Positions 25,033 through 37,997 are shown, counted from the stretch's first letter. The stretch: 64,000 nucleotides of DNA from Nannocystis pusilla (GCF_020073745.1 NZ_JAIRAU010000015.1:1-64000), one strand, 5' to 3'. Numbers and translations: made by a program. Notes: generated from the letters alone by a model not told the origin.

Positions 25033-26040
25033 TTAGCGGCGGGTGGTGTACTGGAAGGAGGTGGGGAAGTAGAAGCTGAGCCCCAGGAAGAAGACCACGT
25101 TGAAGGCGAGCTTCTTGACCGCGTTCTCCTTGGCGACGCCCGCGTCGTCGTACATCGCGAGCTGGTTCGGGCCGGGGCCGCGCTCCGTGGGCTCGAGCTT
25201 ATCCTGGTAGATCCAGGTGCGAACGCCGAAGTTGACCGAGATCCAGTCGACCCGCGGCCCGTAGAACCGGGCGCCGATGGCGAAGTTGCCCTGGCCGGTG
25301 AGGTGGCGGAACGGCTCGTGGATCGCCTCGTAACGCGGAATCACCTGCGTCTGGATCGCGCCGCCGCCGACCTGGATGTACGACTCCCAGTGCATCAGCG
25401 CGCGGTTGAACACCGCGATCTTGCCGTAGAAGGGGTTGTAGAGGAAGTTGACGCTCGCCTGCCAGAGCGTCTTGTTCGCGGTCAACAGCACGCTCTCCTG
25501 GAAGCGGATGTTGGTGTACCGCGAGGTCTTGTTGCCGATGAAGGCCGTGCCCGTGAGGCCGACCGCCATGCGGTTGGTGATCCAGTAGTTGAGCTCGGCG
25601 CCGACGGTGAAGTGGCGGACGAAGGGATCGTTGACCGTGATGCCGACCTGCGGCTGCAGCTCGAAGCGCTTCTTCTTCAGGAAGCGCTGGCGCTGCACGA
25701 CGGTGATGAACGCCTTGTCCTGCTTCAACTGGTCGGCTTCGGAGGTCGCGCTGACCTTGCCGGCCTCGCCCGTGGGCGCCGCCTTGCCCTTGTTCTCGTC
25801 GCCGAACAGATCGGTCGACCCTCCGGCCTCGGCTTCGGCGCCGCCTCCAGCCTTGGCATCGCCGGCGGGCTTGGCAGGCGTCTCGCCTTCGGCCTCGTCG
25901 AGGACGATGGTGTCGTCGTCGGCCGGTGCCGCAGGTGCGGCGGGGGCAGGGGCGGGTGCGGGTGCCGCGAGGGCGGTTCCAGGAGCAGTGAAGGCCCAGG
26001 CTGCCAGGAGAACAGCCGAGCCGGTCAAAGAACGTCGCAT
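25033..26040 (-). CDS. outer membrane beta-barrel protein with acidic Ala/Pro linker
   Basis: This 335-aa protein begins with a signal peptide ending TALA. An Ala/Pro-rich and acidic linker of about 80 residues (with DDDTIVLDEAEGE) follows, and then a barrel domain paralogous to the downstream gene: FELQPQVGITVNDPFVRHF, AELNYWITNRMAVGLTG and a terminal FVVFFLGLSFYFP-like strand. The linker may cross the periplasm or bind peptidoglycan. A GAGGTGAG Shine-Dalgarno precedes the ATG at 26040. It is the first gene of the two-gene unit. Confidence 0.82.
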   Translation of the reverse strand: MRRSLTGSAVLLAAWAFTAPGTALAAPAPAPAPAAPAAPADDDTIVLDEAEGETPAKPAGDAKAGGGAEAEAGGSTDLFGDENKGKAAPTGEAGKVSATSEADQLKQDKAFITVVQRQRFLKKKRFELQPQVGITVNDPFVRHFTVGAELNYWITNRMAVGLTGTAFIGNKTSRYTNIRFQESVLLTANKTLWQASVNFLYNPFYGKIAVFNRALMHWESYIQVGGGAIQTQVIPRYEAIHEPFRHLTGQGNFAIGARFYGPRVDWISVNFGVRTWIYQDKLEPTERGPGPNQLAMYDDAGVAKENAVKKLAFNVVFFLGLSFYFPTSFQYTTRR

Positions 26041-26572
26041 GCTCACCTCAAGGTCGACTGGCACGTGGGTATCTCGGAGGTCAGGCCCAGCGGCCTGTGG
26101 AGAGGCCCTGGTGGGCCGTAGGGACGAGGCTTCTGGCCCGAGGGCCGGAGGACAAGTAGCAGGAACTCGAGTGCAGGCCCAGATGGGCGGTTCCAGGCCG
26201 GGAGGGCCGTGAAGAGAATGCCGGAGCGGGAAGAGCTGGGGGAGGAAATCAGCAGGCCCAGAGGGCACCCGACTACCGATGCCATAGACACCGGTTTAGG
26301 GGTGTCGGACGGTATCACAGCCAACCACTAGGTCACAACAGGACAAGCTATCTTTGATGCCGGGCGCTGTTTGGAGCAAAGGCACGCATGGGGCCGCGTA
26401 GGCCCCAGGGCCGGCATTCTCGCAGGTGAAGGCCCGACGCCGGAACGCCGAGCCGGCCGCGAGATTGCGGAAGACGATCTCCGCGCCGGGGGTTACGTGA
26501 CCCGTCACGAGCGTGCGTCGAGGCGTCGAGGGCGCAATTTCAAACACGGTATTGAATCGTAGAAAGTGCCAG
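26041..26572. other. intergenic region, probable promoter of the OM barrel operon
   Basis: No supported gene lies here. The minus-strand promoter for the barrel genes should lie in the left part. Several GGCC-rich short inverted repeats occur (around 26128-26150), but no clear -35/-10 pair is visible. Confidence 0.5.
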
Positions 26573-27748
26573 TCACTGGGGATCGCCGAACATCGCTTCC
26601 ACGAACGCGTCGGGGTCGAACGGGCGCAAGTCGTCGATCTTCTCGCCGATGCCGATGAAGCGGACCGGCACCCGCAGCTCGTCGCACACCCCGAGCACCA
26701 CGCCGCCCTTGGCGGTGCCGTCGAGCTTGGTGAGGACGAGGCCGGTGAAGTCCATCGTCTCCTTGAACAGGACCGCCTGGGCCAGCGCGTTCTGGCCGAT
26801 GGTGGCGTCGAGCACGAGGAAGGTGTCGTGCGGGCCGTGGACGTCGCTCTCGCCGACGCCGCGGGCCCGCGCCAGCGCCTTGGCGCACGAGCGGCGGATC
26901 TTCTGCAACTCGTCCATCAGCTCCTTCTTGGTGTGGAGCCGACCGGCGGTGTCGCAGAGGACGACGTCGAAGCCCTCGCGGGCGCCGCGGGCGATGCCGT
27001 CGTGGATCACGCTCGAGGGGTCGGCGTTCTCCTTGCCGAGGTGGATCTCGCAGCCGACGCGGCGGGCCCAGATCTCGAGCTGCTCGCCGGCGGCGGCGCG
27101 GAAGGTGTCGCCGGCGACGAGCAGGACGCGGCGCCCGGCGGCCTTGTGGAAGGCGGCCAGCTTGCCGAGCGTGGTGGTCTTGCCGACGCCGTTGACGCCG
27201 ATCATCAGGAGCACGTACGGCGGCGGGTTCGGGCTGTAGTCGAGCGGCGCGGCCGGGACGTTCAGGATCTGGCGCGCGGCGCTGCGGATGACGGTCCAGA
27301 CCTTGTCGGCGTCGGCGACGTCGCTGGTGTTGAGGAGATCGGTGACCTGATCGAGCAGCTTCTGCGCCGCCTTGGCGCCGATGTCGGCGGTGAAAAGGAC
27401 GCTCTCGACCTCGTCGCGCAGCTCGGCGCTCACGCGAGGGCGGCCGCGGAACAGGCGCGCGAGCTTGGCGACGAAGCCGCCGCGGGTGCGCGCGAGGCCC
27501 TGGACGTAGCGCTCCTGCTCGGCGGCGCGGGCGAGCTCCTCCGGCGTGAGCGGCCGGACCGGGGCCTCGGGAGGGCGGCGCACCGGCGCTTCGGGTCCGG
27601 GCGCGAGGGCCCTGTCCGCTTCGCCAGCTGGCAATTCGGGCGGCGCCTTGGCCGGCGGGAGGGCGCGCCGACGCGCGTAGACGACGCCGCCGGTGACAAG
27701 GAGGGCGCCGAGGATGGCGAGGAGCAGGTAGATCTCGGTCGAGGTCAT
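26573..27748 (-). CDS. ftsY: signal recognition particle receptor FtsY
   Basis: This SRP-type GTPase of 391 aa docks SRP-ribosome complexes at the inner membrane. The N-terminus is a real membrane helix ([19 protein letters not shown]), as in delta-proteobacterial FtsY, followed by a Pro/Ala/Glu-rich linker. The NG domain carries [15 protein letters not shown], the DTFRAAA motif, [17 protein letters not shown] and a terminal [11 protein letters not shown] helix. The ATG at 27748 was preferred to the GTG at 27775. It diverges from smc, with a gap of about 230 bp holding both promoters. Confidence 0.95.
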   Translation of the reverse strand: MTSTEIYLLLAILGALLVTGGVVYARRRALPPAKAPPELPAGEADRALAPGPEAPVRRPPEAPVRPLTPEELARAAEQERYVQGLARTRGGFVAKLARLFRGRPRVSAELRDEVESVLFTADIGAKAAQKLLDQVTDLLNTSDVADADKVWTVIRSAARQILNVPAAPLDYSPNPPPYVLLMIGVNGVGKTTTLGKLAAFHKAAGRRVLLVAGDTFRAAAGEQLEIWARRVGCEIHLGKENADPSSVIHDGIARGAREGFDVVLCDTAGRLHTKKELMDELQKIRRSCAKALARARGVGESDVHGPHDTFLVLDATIGQNALAQAVLFKETMDFTGLVLTKLDGTAKGGVVLGVCDELRVPVRFIGIGEKIDDLRPFDPDAFVEAMFGDPQ

Positions 27749-27979
27749 CGGCGACTGCCACTGCAGCGGTAGCACAGCCGGCGCCGCTCTTGAAGGGTTC
27801 GCCCGTCGCTCCGCGAGATCTGGGAGATCTCCGGGCGCGGGTCGCGGGCGCCGGCGGGTCCGGGCGTGCCCCGGGTCGCCAGACCCGCAGTTCGTCGCCG
27901 GAGATCGTCGCGGCGGGCTTTTCCAGGGCGGCGGGTGGTGCTATCTCGCGGACGCCAGCGTTTTTTTGCGCGCCCAGCG

Positions 27980-30900
27980 ATGCGAATCAAGAAGATCGAG
28001 GTCAACGGGTTCAAGTCCTTCGCGGACCGCGAGGTCATCCATGTCGACGACCACGTGACGGCGATCCTCGGTCCCAACGGCTGCGGCAAGTCGAACGTGG
28101 TCGACGCGATGCGCTGGTGCCTCGGCGAGCAGCGGGCCAAGCACCTGCGCGGTCAGGGCATGGCCGACGTGATCTTCGCCGGCTGCTCGACGCGCGGGCC
28201 GGGCAACGCGGCCGAGGTGACGCTGACCTTCCAGAACAACGGGCAGGTCCCGGCGGCGTACCTCAACTTCGCCGAGATCGCGGTGACGCGCCGGCTGTTC
28301 CGCGACGGCACCAGCGAGTACCTGATCAACAAGGTGCCGTGCCGCCTGCGCGATATCCAGGAATTGATGGCGGGCACCGGCGCCGGCACCCGCGGCTACT
28401 CGATCATCGAGCAGGGCCAGGTCGGCCGGATCGTCAGCTCGAAGGCGGAGGAGCGCCGCTACATCATCGACGAGGCGGCCGGCATCACCCGCTTCAAGGC
28501 GCAGAAGCAGGCCGCCGAGAAGAAGATCGAGCAGACGCAGCAGAACCTGCTGCGCGTGTCCGACGTGCTGTCGGAGCTCGAGGCGCGGGTCGGCAACCTG
28601 CGCCGGCAGGCGCAGAAGGCCGAGCGCTACAAGCGCTACCGCGCCGAGCTGCGCGACCTCGATCTGTGGATCGCCAGCCATCGCTTCCTCGAGCTCGAGG
28701 CGACGCGGCGGGTGCTCGAGAAGCGGCGCGGGGAGCTCGGCGAGCAGGTCGACGACATGCGGGCCACGCTCGCGGCCGCCGACGCGCGCGGCGAGGCCCA
28801 GCGCACCGAGCTGCTGCAGCGCGAGGAGGAGCTGCGCGCGGCCCAGACGGCGGTGTTCGACCTCGACAACCGCATCAAGCTGGCCGAGAGCGAGGGCCAG
28901 TTCCGCCGTCGCGAGCAGGAGGGGGCGCGCCAGGCGGTCACGCAGGCGCGCGCCGAGGCGGCCGCGGCCGAGCGCTCGCTGGCGGCGCTGCGCGGCGAGC
29001 TCGAGCAGGTCACGGCCCAGCTGGCCGAGCTGCGCGAGGGCGCCGACGAGGGCCACGACGAGGCGGCGGCGCGCCTGCAAGAGGAGCACGACGGGCTGGC
29101 GGCGCGGCTGCGCGGCGAGGTGTCCGAGTTCGAGCGCGGGCGGCAGAGCCTGGCCCGCCTGCACCAGCGCGAGGCGACCGCGGCGGCGCAGCTGCAGGCC
29201 CGCGCCGAGGGGTTGTCGGATCTCGAGCAGCGGATCTCCGGCCTGTCCCAGGAGACAGAGCTGCTCGGGATCCAGCTCGAGCGCGACCGCGGCGACCTCG
29301 AGGTCGCCGAGGCGGCCCGTGAGGCGGCGCTCGAGCGGGTGGCCGCGCTCGGCGAGCGCCGCGCCGCCCACGACCGCGAGAAGCAGGCGCTCAAGGGGCA
29401 GATCAAGGCGGCGGAGCAGGCCCACGACGGCGCCCGCGCCCAGCTGCAGCGGGTGCAGTCGCGGGTGCAGTCGCTCGAGGAGATCCAGAAGCGCTACCGC
29501 GGCTGCGCCAGCGGGGTGCAGGTGGTCATCCAGAACCGCGAGGCGCTGGGGGCCGAGGCCGGCGGGGCGATCCTCGGCATCCTCGCCGACCACCTGGCGG
29601 CGCCGGCCAACCTCGAGGCGGCGCTGTCGGCGGTGCTCGGCGACCGCCTCCAGGGCGTGGTCGTCGACGGGGTGCGCGCCAGCGCCGCGGCGGTCGCGCT
29701 GCTCAAGGCCAAGCAGGAGGGCCGCACCTCGTTCCTGCCGCGCGAGTGCCGGCCTCGTATGGCTGGCGCCGAGGGCATGTCCGAAGGGGCAGGGTCGTTC
29801 GGCCCTGGTCTCGAGGACATGCTCGAACGACCAGGCGTGGTGGGTCGCCTGGTGGACGCGATCGAGGTGCCCGGCGAGCTGCGGCCGCTGGCCCGGGCGC
29901 TGCTCGGCGACACGGTGGTGGTCGAGGACCTGCCGCAGGCGCTCGAGCTGTGGCAGGCCGGGGCGACGGCGCCGCTGGTCACGCTGGCCGGCGACCGCGT
30001 CGAGCCGACAGGCGTGGTGATCGGCGGGTCGGCGCAGGGGCTCGACTCGGCGCTGCTGCAGCAGAAGCGGGAGATCCGCGAGCTGCACGAGCAGGTGACC
30101 GCCCGCGAGGCGGAGGTCGCGGCGGCGTTCGAGCAGCTCCAGCTGCTGGTCGAGCGCCAGAGCCAGCTCGAGGCCGAGCGCGAGATGAGCGAGATGGAGC
30201 TGCTCGAGTCGGAGCGGGTCAAGCTGGCGCGCGTGCAGGAGGTCAGCCGCCTGCAGCGGGAGATCCAGCAGCTGGCCCAGCGGGTCGAGCAGCTGACGAA
30301 GGAGCGCAACAAGCTGCAGGCGTCGCTCGGCGGGCGTGAGGAGGAGCGCGCGCGCCTGACCGAGGAGCTGGCGCAGGTCCGCGAGGAGCTGCCAGGGCTG
30401 CAGCAGACGATCGTCGACGCCGAGGCGCGCATCGAGATGCTGCGCGAGCAGCAAGCCCAGGTCGCGGAGATGCTGACCGAGGCGAAGGTGGCGCTGGCGC
30501 GCTTCCAGCAACAGCTCGGGGCGCTGACGGCGGCCGAGGCCCGGCTGTCGCGCCAGGTCGCGGCGGAGGACGAGCGCCTGCAACGGCTCGGCCAGGCCCA
30601 GGTCGAGGGCGAGGCGAAGATCGCGGCGCTCGAGGAGGCGCTGCAAGCGGCAGAGGCCGAGCGCGAGCAGCAGCTGGAGGCCCACCGCACCGCGACGACG
30701 ACGCTGCAGGCGGCGCGCGAGGCCCACGACGCGGTCCGCACGGCCACCGACGAGCTCGACCTGTCGGTCCGCAAGCTGCGCAACGGGCTCGACGAGCAGC
30801 GCGAGCGCCTGGCCGAGGTGGAGAGCGCGCTGAAAGAGCAGCGGATGGAGGCGCAGCACCTGGCGGCCGACATCCGCGAGCGCTTCGACGCCGAGCTCGA

Positions 30901-31606
30901 GCTGTCGCTGTGCGACTACCACGACCGCCCGCTGGCCGGCCCCGACTCGGCGGCGCGCCAGCAGGAGCTCAAGCGCGTGCTGGCCCGCATGGGCGAGGTC
31001 AACCTGACGGCGATCGAGGAGTTCGAGGAGGTGTCGAGCCGCTGCGAGTACCTGTCGACGCAGAAGCGCGACCTCGAGTCGGCGATCTCCCAGCTTCAAG
31101 AGGCGATCGACAAGATCAACAAGACGACGCGCGAGCGGTTCCTCGAGACGTTCCGCGAGATCAACGAGCGGTTCCAGCAGGTGTTCCCGCGCCTGTTCAA
31201 CGGTGGCCAGGCCCTGCTCAAGCTGACCGACCCCGGCGACCTGCTCGGCACGGGGGTGGAGATCCAGGCCCAGCCGCCGGGCAAGCAGGTCCGCAACCTC
31301 GAGCTGCTGTCGGGCGGCGAGAAGGCGCTGACGGCGGTGAGCCTCATCTTCGCCATCTTCCTCATCAAGCCGAGCCCGTTCTGCCTCCTCGACGAGGTCG
31401 ACGCGCCGCTCGACGAGGCGAACGTCGGCCGCTTCGGCGCGATGGTCCAGGAGATGGCGCAGAACACCCAGTTCATCATCATCACCCACAACAAGCGGAC
31501 GATGGAGATCGCGGACCGCCTGTACGGCGTGACGATGGAGACCCGCGGCGTGTCGAAGCTCGTCAGCGTGAACATCAAGCGCGCGGTCGAGATGGCGGTG
31601 GCCTGA
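27980..31606 (+). CDS. smc: chromosome segregation protein SMC
   Basis: This 1208-aa SMC ATPase condenses and segregates the chromosome as a dimer with ScpAB. It has the Walker A GPNGCGKSN near residue 32, two long coiled coils, a hinge at about 515-680, the ABC signature LLSGGEKALTA near 1110 and the Walker B FCLLDEVDAPLDE. A five-unit decamer array (29773-29838) is read in frame within the hinge, around residues 598-620. A further hairpin, CTGTCC-CAGG-AGACAG, lies in the first coiled coil at about 29249. The ATG at 27980 begins the canonical MRIKKIEVNGFKSF. Confidence 0.96.
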   Translation: MRIKKIEVNGFKSFADREVIHVDDHVTAILGPNGCGKSNVVDAMRWCLGEQRAKHLRGQGMADVIFAGCSTRGPGNAAEVTLTFQNNGQVPAAYLNFAEIAVTRRLFRDGTSEYLINKVPCRLRDIQELMAGTGAGTRGYSIIEQGQVGRIVSSKAEERRYIIDEAAGITRFKAQKQAAEKKIEQTQQNLLRVSDVLSELEARVGNLRRQAQKAERYKRYRAELRDLDLWIASHRFLELEATRRVLEKRRGELGEQVDDMRATLAAADARGEAQRTELLQREEELRAAQTAVFDLDNRIKLAESEGQFRRREQEGARQAVTQARAEAAAAERSLAALRGELEQVTAQLAELREGADEGHDEAAARLQEEHDGLAARLRGEVSEFERGRQSLARLHQREATAAAQLQARAEGLSDLEQRISGLSQETELLGIQLERDRGDLEVAEAAREAALERVAALGERRAAHDREKQALKGQIKAAEQAHDGARAQLQRVQSRVQSLEEIQKRYRGCASGVQVVIQNREALGAEAGGAILGILADHLAAPANLEAALSAVLGDRLQGVVVDGVRASAAAVALLKAKQEGRTSFLPRECRPRMAGAEGMSEGAGSFGPGLEDMLERPGVVGRLVDAIEVPGELRPLARALLGDTVVVEDLPQALELWQAGATAPLVTLAGDRVEPTGVVIGGSAQGLDSALLQQKREIRELHEQVTAREAEVAAAFEQLQLLVERQSQLEAEREMSEMELLESERVKLARVQEVSRLQREIQQLAQRVEQLTKERNKLQASLGGREEERARLTEELAQVREELPGLQQTIVDAEARIEMLREQQAQVAEMLTEAKVALARFQQQLGALTAAEARLSRQVAAEDERLQRLGQAQVEGEAKIAALEEALQAAEAEREQQLEAHRTATTTLQAAREAHDAVRTATDELDLSVRKLRNGLDEQRERLAEVESALKEQRMEAQHLAADIRERFDAELELSLCDYHDRPLAGPDSAARQQELKRVLARMGEVNLTAIEEFEEVSSRCEYLSTQKRDLESAISQLQEAIDKINKTTRERFLETFREINERFQQVFPRLFNGGQALLKLTDPGDLLGTGVEIQAQPPGKQVRNLELLSGGEKALTAVSLIFAIFLIKPSPFCLLDEVDAPLDEANVGRFGAMVQEMAQNTQFIIITHNKRTMEIADRLYGVTMETRGVSKLVSVNIKRAVEMAVA
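29773..29838. repeat. five-unit 14-bp decamer array inside the smc hinge
   Basis: Cores CATG, CAGG, CCTG, CATG and CAGG begin at 29776, 29790, 29804, 29818 and 29832, with no deviation from 14 bp. The reading frame stays open through the array. Confidence 0.9.
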
Positions 31607-31710
31607 GCCGCACGCCCGTCGAGAGTTGCAGCACCGGCCGGCGTGTTGGCGGCTCGAGGCGATCGAGCGGGCGATGACGGTGCTGCCCGGCGGGGCGTCT
31701 CGTGTGGGGA

Positions 31711-31827
31711 GTCGCGGGGCGTGGAGAGTCTCGGGTGCGGGGTCGCGGGGCGTGGAGAGTCTCGGGTGCGGGGTCGCGGGGCGTGGAGAGTCTCGGGTGC
31801 GGGGTCGCGGGGCGTGGAGAGCGTGGC
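31711..31827. repeat. 31-bp tandem repeat, about 3.8 copies
   Basis: Units beginning GTCGCGGGGCGTGGAGAG recur at 31711, 31742, 31773 and 31804, a constant 31-bp period. The unit contains the same GCGGGGCGTGGAGAG sequence that precedes the other copies of the 165-bp element. The last unit runs into copy A. Confidence 0.92.
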
Positions 31828-31992
31828 GGGGCGGCCCGGGGACGGCGCAGCGGGTCCCTGCGACGCGGGTCCTTCCACACCAGGTGCTCGACGCCGCAGG
31901 CGAGTGGGGCGAGTCCGGAGATAGGCCCGGCGTCTGCGCGCCAGGTGCAGAGCCCCCCGCTGCTTCCCGCTGCGCCGTCCCCGGGCCGCCCC
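31828..31992 (+). repeat. 165-bp inverted-repeat element, copy A
   Basis: Perfect 27-bp terminal inverted repeats (left arm GGGGCGGCCCGGGGACGGCG..., right arm its exact complement) enclose a conserved core that includes GACGCCG/CGGCGTC arms. No coding capacity is evident. The right flank TGGTGGCCCCGCTCG is shared with other copies, so the full unit may be about 230 bp. Confidence 0.92.
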
Positions 31993-32055
31993 GGCGGAGT
32001 GTGTGGTGGCCCCGCTCGTGGCCGGGCGGAGATGGGCGAGTGTGGATGGCCGCAG

Positions 32056-32121
32056 GGACATGCTCGTACGCGCATGTGCGAATGGGCATGGCCGATCGGG
32101 TATGTTCGTGAGGACATGCCC
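32056..32121. repeat. five-unit 14-bp decamer array
   Basis: Cores CATG, CATG, CATG, TATG and CATG begin at 32059, 32073, 32087, 32101 and 32115. The array is intergenic, just past the stop of the minus-strand esterase gene. Confidence 0.9.
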
Positions 32122-32137
32122 GCGGACGGCGGGGAGG

Positions 32138-32629
32138 TCAGCCGGCCAGGAGTTCGCGGGTGGCGGCGACGATGCGGTCGAGCGAGTGGGCGAGGACGTG
32201 GGCGTCGTCGACGACGTCGAGGCGGACGCGCGGGTGGGCGGCGGCCCAGGCCTCGACGGCGGCGACGGGGATGAGCTCGTCGTGGCGGCCGTGGATGGCG
32301 ATGGTGGGGCACGGGGGGGCGAGGTCGAGGGCGTCGGCCGGGGGCTCGTGGACGATGAGGGCGGGGGCGCAGAGGACGAGGCCGTGGACGTGACCGCCGG
32401 CGCGGGCGTGGAGGATCGCGCCGCACAGGGCGGTGAGGCCGCCGTAGCTCGAGCCGACGAGGACGCAGCCGTCGTGGGCGGCGAGCTCGGGCAGGAGGGT
32501 GGCGACGCGCGCGGCGAGGTTCATGCCGGTGAAGTCGGGGGCGAGGAGGTCGAGGCCGGCGGCCCGCAACGCCCGCGCCTTGCGTCCCTGCGGGCTGCCC
32601 TCGAGGCCATGACAGAAGACGACCTTCAT
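32138..32629 (-). CDS. YqiA-like alpha/beta-hydrolase (small esterase)
   Basis: This 163-aa serine hydrolase resembles the UPF0227/YqiA family. It has CHGLEGSPQGRKARAL at the N-terminus, the nucleophile elbow VGSSYGGL, the oxyanion-side IHGRHDELIP with the likely catalytic Asp, and a late DDAHVLAHS that supplies the His. The natural substrate is unknown. It diverges from aat by 41 bp. The ATG start is strong by position. Confidence 0.85.
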   Translation of the reverse strand: MKVVFCHGLEGSPQGRKARALRAAGLDLLAPDFTGMNLAARVATLLPELAAHDGCVLVGSSYGGLTALCGAILHARAGGHVHGLVLCAPALIVHEPPADALDLAPPCPTIAIHGRHDELIPVAAVEAWAAAHPRVRLDVVDDAHVLAHSLDRIVAATRELLAG

Positions 32630-32670
32630 GCGCGGGAGGATACGCGGCGGACCAGCCGCCGTGGTAGGCC

Positions 32671-33879
32671 ATGCCCATGCCGGTGTTCGCGTTGACGGAC
32701 GAGCTGGTGTTCCCCGACCCGAGTCAGGCCGAGCCGGACGGACTGCTGGCGCTCGGCGGAGATCTGCGTCCGGAGCGGCTGCTGCTGGCGTACGCGCACG
32801 GGATCTTCCCGTGGAGCAGCGAGGACGAGCCGCTGCTGTGGTGGTCGCCGGCGCCGCGGGCGGTGCTGGTGCCGGGCGCGATCGAGGTGCCGCGCTCGCT
32901 GGCGAAGGCGATCCGCCGCCGGCCGTACCGGATCACGCTCGACCTGGCCTTCGAGGCAGTCATCGCGGCGTGCGCCGAGACGCCGCGCCCGGGTCAGGAC
33001 CGCACGTGGATCACGCCGGGGATCCGGGCGGCGTTCATCGATCTGCACCGCCGCGGCCTGGTCCACAGCGTGGAGGCGTGGGACGGCGAACGCCTGGTCG
33101 GCGGGCTGTACGGGCTGGCGATCGGGTCGGTGTTCTGCGGCGAGAGCATGTTCGCCCGCGCGGACGATGCGTCGAAGATCGCGTTCGTGGCCCTCGCCGA
33201 ACAGCTGCGCCGGTGGGAGTTCTCGCTGATCGATTGCCAGGTCGAGACGGCCCACCTGCGCCGCTTCGGGGCGGCTCCGGTCGAGCGGGCGGAGTTCATG
33301 CGCCGACTGACGGAAGGGGTGGCACGCCCCTGGCGCGTGGGAGTGTGGCGGCTCGACGAGGACCTCGCCGGGCGCAAGGACGGCGGACCGCCGCCGCGCG
33401 AGGCGCCGCCGCCGGTGATGTGGCGGATGTCCCGAGAGACAGGTGATGCGGGCGAGGGAGCGCGCGAGGAGCGACCGCCGGGGCGCCGCAAGCGGCGAGG
33501 GAGCGCCGCGCGCGTACACGCGGAGGGGCCCGTGGGCGGCGATGAGATGGCGCGAGGGACAGGTGAGGAGACGGGGGCGGGCGAGGCAGCGCGAGCGGCC
33601 GGCGCTGCGGCGGAGATCGGCGACATGGCGCATGGGACAGGTGAGGGGACGGGAGCGGACGAGAAGGCGCGAGGGGCAGGCGAGGGCACGGGCGTGGGCG
33701 ACATGGCGCACGGGACAGGTGAGCAGGCGAGCGCCGGGGCCGGGTCGGGAGCGGCGGAGGTCGGTGCGGGCGGGGCCGAGACTGGGCGATCGCGGGGCGA
33801 GGGCCTGGCGCGAGGGACAGGTGAGGTGCCCGACGGCGAGGGGGCGCAGGGGCCGGGGGGCGGGGCGAGCGGCGGGTGA
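32671..33879 (+). CDS. aat: leucyl/phenylalanyl-tRNA-protein transferase with long repeat-built tail
   Basis: The first 240 residues are a complete Aat enzyme, which attaches Leu or Phe to N-terminal Arg/Lys for the N-degron pathway. Motifs include FPDPSQAEPDGLLALGGDL, YAHGIFPW, WWSPAPRAVL, GLYGLAIGSVFCGESMF and FSLIDCQ. Family members end about there. Here the frame continues for about 160 more residues of Gly/Ala/Glu-rich sequence with recurrent MARGTGE/MAHGTGE peptides, encoded by repeated decamer pairs. The tail is probably disordered. It may be repeat invasion past a lost stop codon. Confidence 0.9.
   Translation: MPMPVFALTDELVFPDPSQAEPDGLLALGGDLRPERLLLAYAHGIFPWSSEDEPLLWWSPAPRAVLVPGAIEVPRSLAKAIRRRPYRITLDLAFEAVIAACAETPRPGQDRTWITPGIRAAFIDLHRRGLVHSVEAWDGERLVGGLYGLAIGSVFCGESMFARADDASKIAFVALAEQLRRWEFSLIDCQVETAHLRRFGAAPVERAEFMRRLTEGVARPWRVGVWRLDEDLAGRKDGGPPPREAPPPVMWRMSRETGDAGEGAREERPPGRRKRRGSAARVHAEGPVGGDEMARGTGEETGAGEAARAAGAAAEIGDMAHGTGEGTGADEKARGAGEGTGVGDMAHGTGEQASAGAGSGAAEVGAGGAETGRSRGEGLARGTGEVPDGEGAQGPGGGASGG
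33423..33824. repeat. decamer pairs building the aat tail
   Basis: Core pairs lie at 33426/33440, 33546/33560, 33624/33638, 33702/33716 and 33804/33818, plus a weaker one at 33663/33677. Each step is exactly 14 bp, and most carry the extended form GCGCGAGGGACAGGTGAG. All read in the same frame. Confidence 0.88.
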
Positions 33880-33991
33880 GGGTCGGGTCGGCGAGGGCGA
33901 CGCCGCGGCGCAGCGGGCTCGCAGGGGCCATTCGGCTGCGTCGGGCGTGACGGGCGGAGGTGCGCGGGGGTATCATCCGCGCCCCAATCGC

Positions 33992-37348
<3,357 letters not shown>

Positions 37349-37435
37349 GGGGCGGGCTCAGGCCACGGCCGACGCAGGTCGTCGCCGTGGCGTCGTGCGT
37401 CGCCGCTGTCGAACTCCAGGACGCGTGAGCAGCTG

Positions 37436-37963
37436 TCAGTGCCGCGGCACGACGTAGGTGACGGCGGTGGCGCTGTTCTGCTTGAGCGCGTCGCCGAGGT
37501 CGAACACCCAGGTCGCGTGGCCGTCCATCTCGCACGTGTCGTGCGCGATGTCCTCGCACAGATGGAACGGCAGCGGCGAGCCCTGGCCGGGGACGACGGC
37601 GAAGCCGGTCCAGCGCGGGCAGCCGCCGTACCACAGGTTGAGCGTCATCTTGCAGTCGGCGAGCTGCGGCTCGCCCTCGCGCAGCCTGTCGGCGATCCGG
37701 GTGCCGTCGGGGCAGCGATCGAGGACGAGGCCGACGTAGTTGTTGCCGTCCTTCTTGAGGGCGAAGGCGGGATCCTTGCTGCGATCGTTGGTGCTGACGG
37801 CGCCAGGATCGCTGGAGGAATGGGCCGGTTCGGGCTTGGGCTTGTCGGGCTCGGCGGCCTTGGTGGCCGGAGTGGCCGGAGCGGGAGCCGCCGCAGGCTT
37901 GCCGCTGTCGCAGGCCGCGAGCGAGAGGAGGGTGAGGAGGACGAGCGAGCGTTCCATGGGCAT
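37436..37963 (-). CDS. lipoprotein, tandem paralogue 1
   Basis: This 175-aa protein has a signal ending LLSLAAC, a Pro/Ala/Lys linker, and a Cys-containing domain starting DRSKDPAFALKKDGNNYVG and ending SATAVTYVVP. Paired Cys residues (CPDGT, ADCKM, GGCPRW, LCEDIAHDTCE) suggest disulfides. The neighbour at 37998 has the same architecture, so the pair arose by tandem duplication. Function is unknown. The second Met (37957) is an alternative start. Confidence 0.82.
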   Translation of the reverse strand: MPMERSLVLLTLLSLAACDSGKPAAAPAPATPATKAAEPDKPKPEPAHSSSDPGAVSTNDRSKDPAFALKKDGNNYVGLVLDRCPDGTRIADRLREGEPQLADCKMTLNLWYGGCPRWTGFAVVPGQGSPLPFHLCEDIAHDTCEMDGHATWVFDLGDALKQNSATAVTYVVPRH

Positions 37964-37997
37964 CTCGCGGGAGGAGAAGGTTGGTGGAAGCGATGGC

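Noticed and set aside
26371..26562. Small plus-strand open frame in the OM barrel/ftsY gap
   Set aside because: Low-complexity charged sequence with no Shine-Dalgarno and no motif.
31711..31827. Possible CRISPR array
   Set aside because: The 31-bp units are direct tandem copies without spacers.
27941..32089. Antisense frame of about 1380 codons across smc
   Set aside because: Leu/Arg/Asp-rich shadow of the smc reading frame with no recognisable motif; smc is unmistakable on the plus strand.
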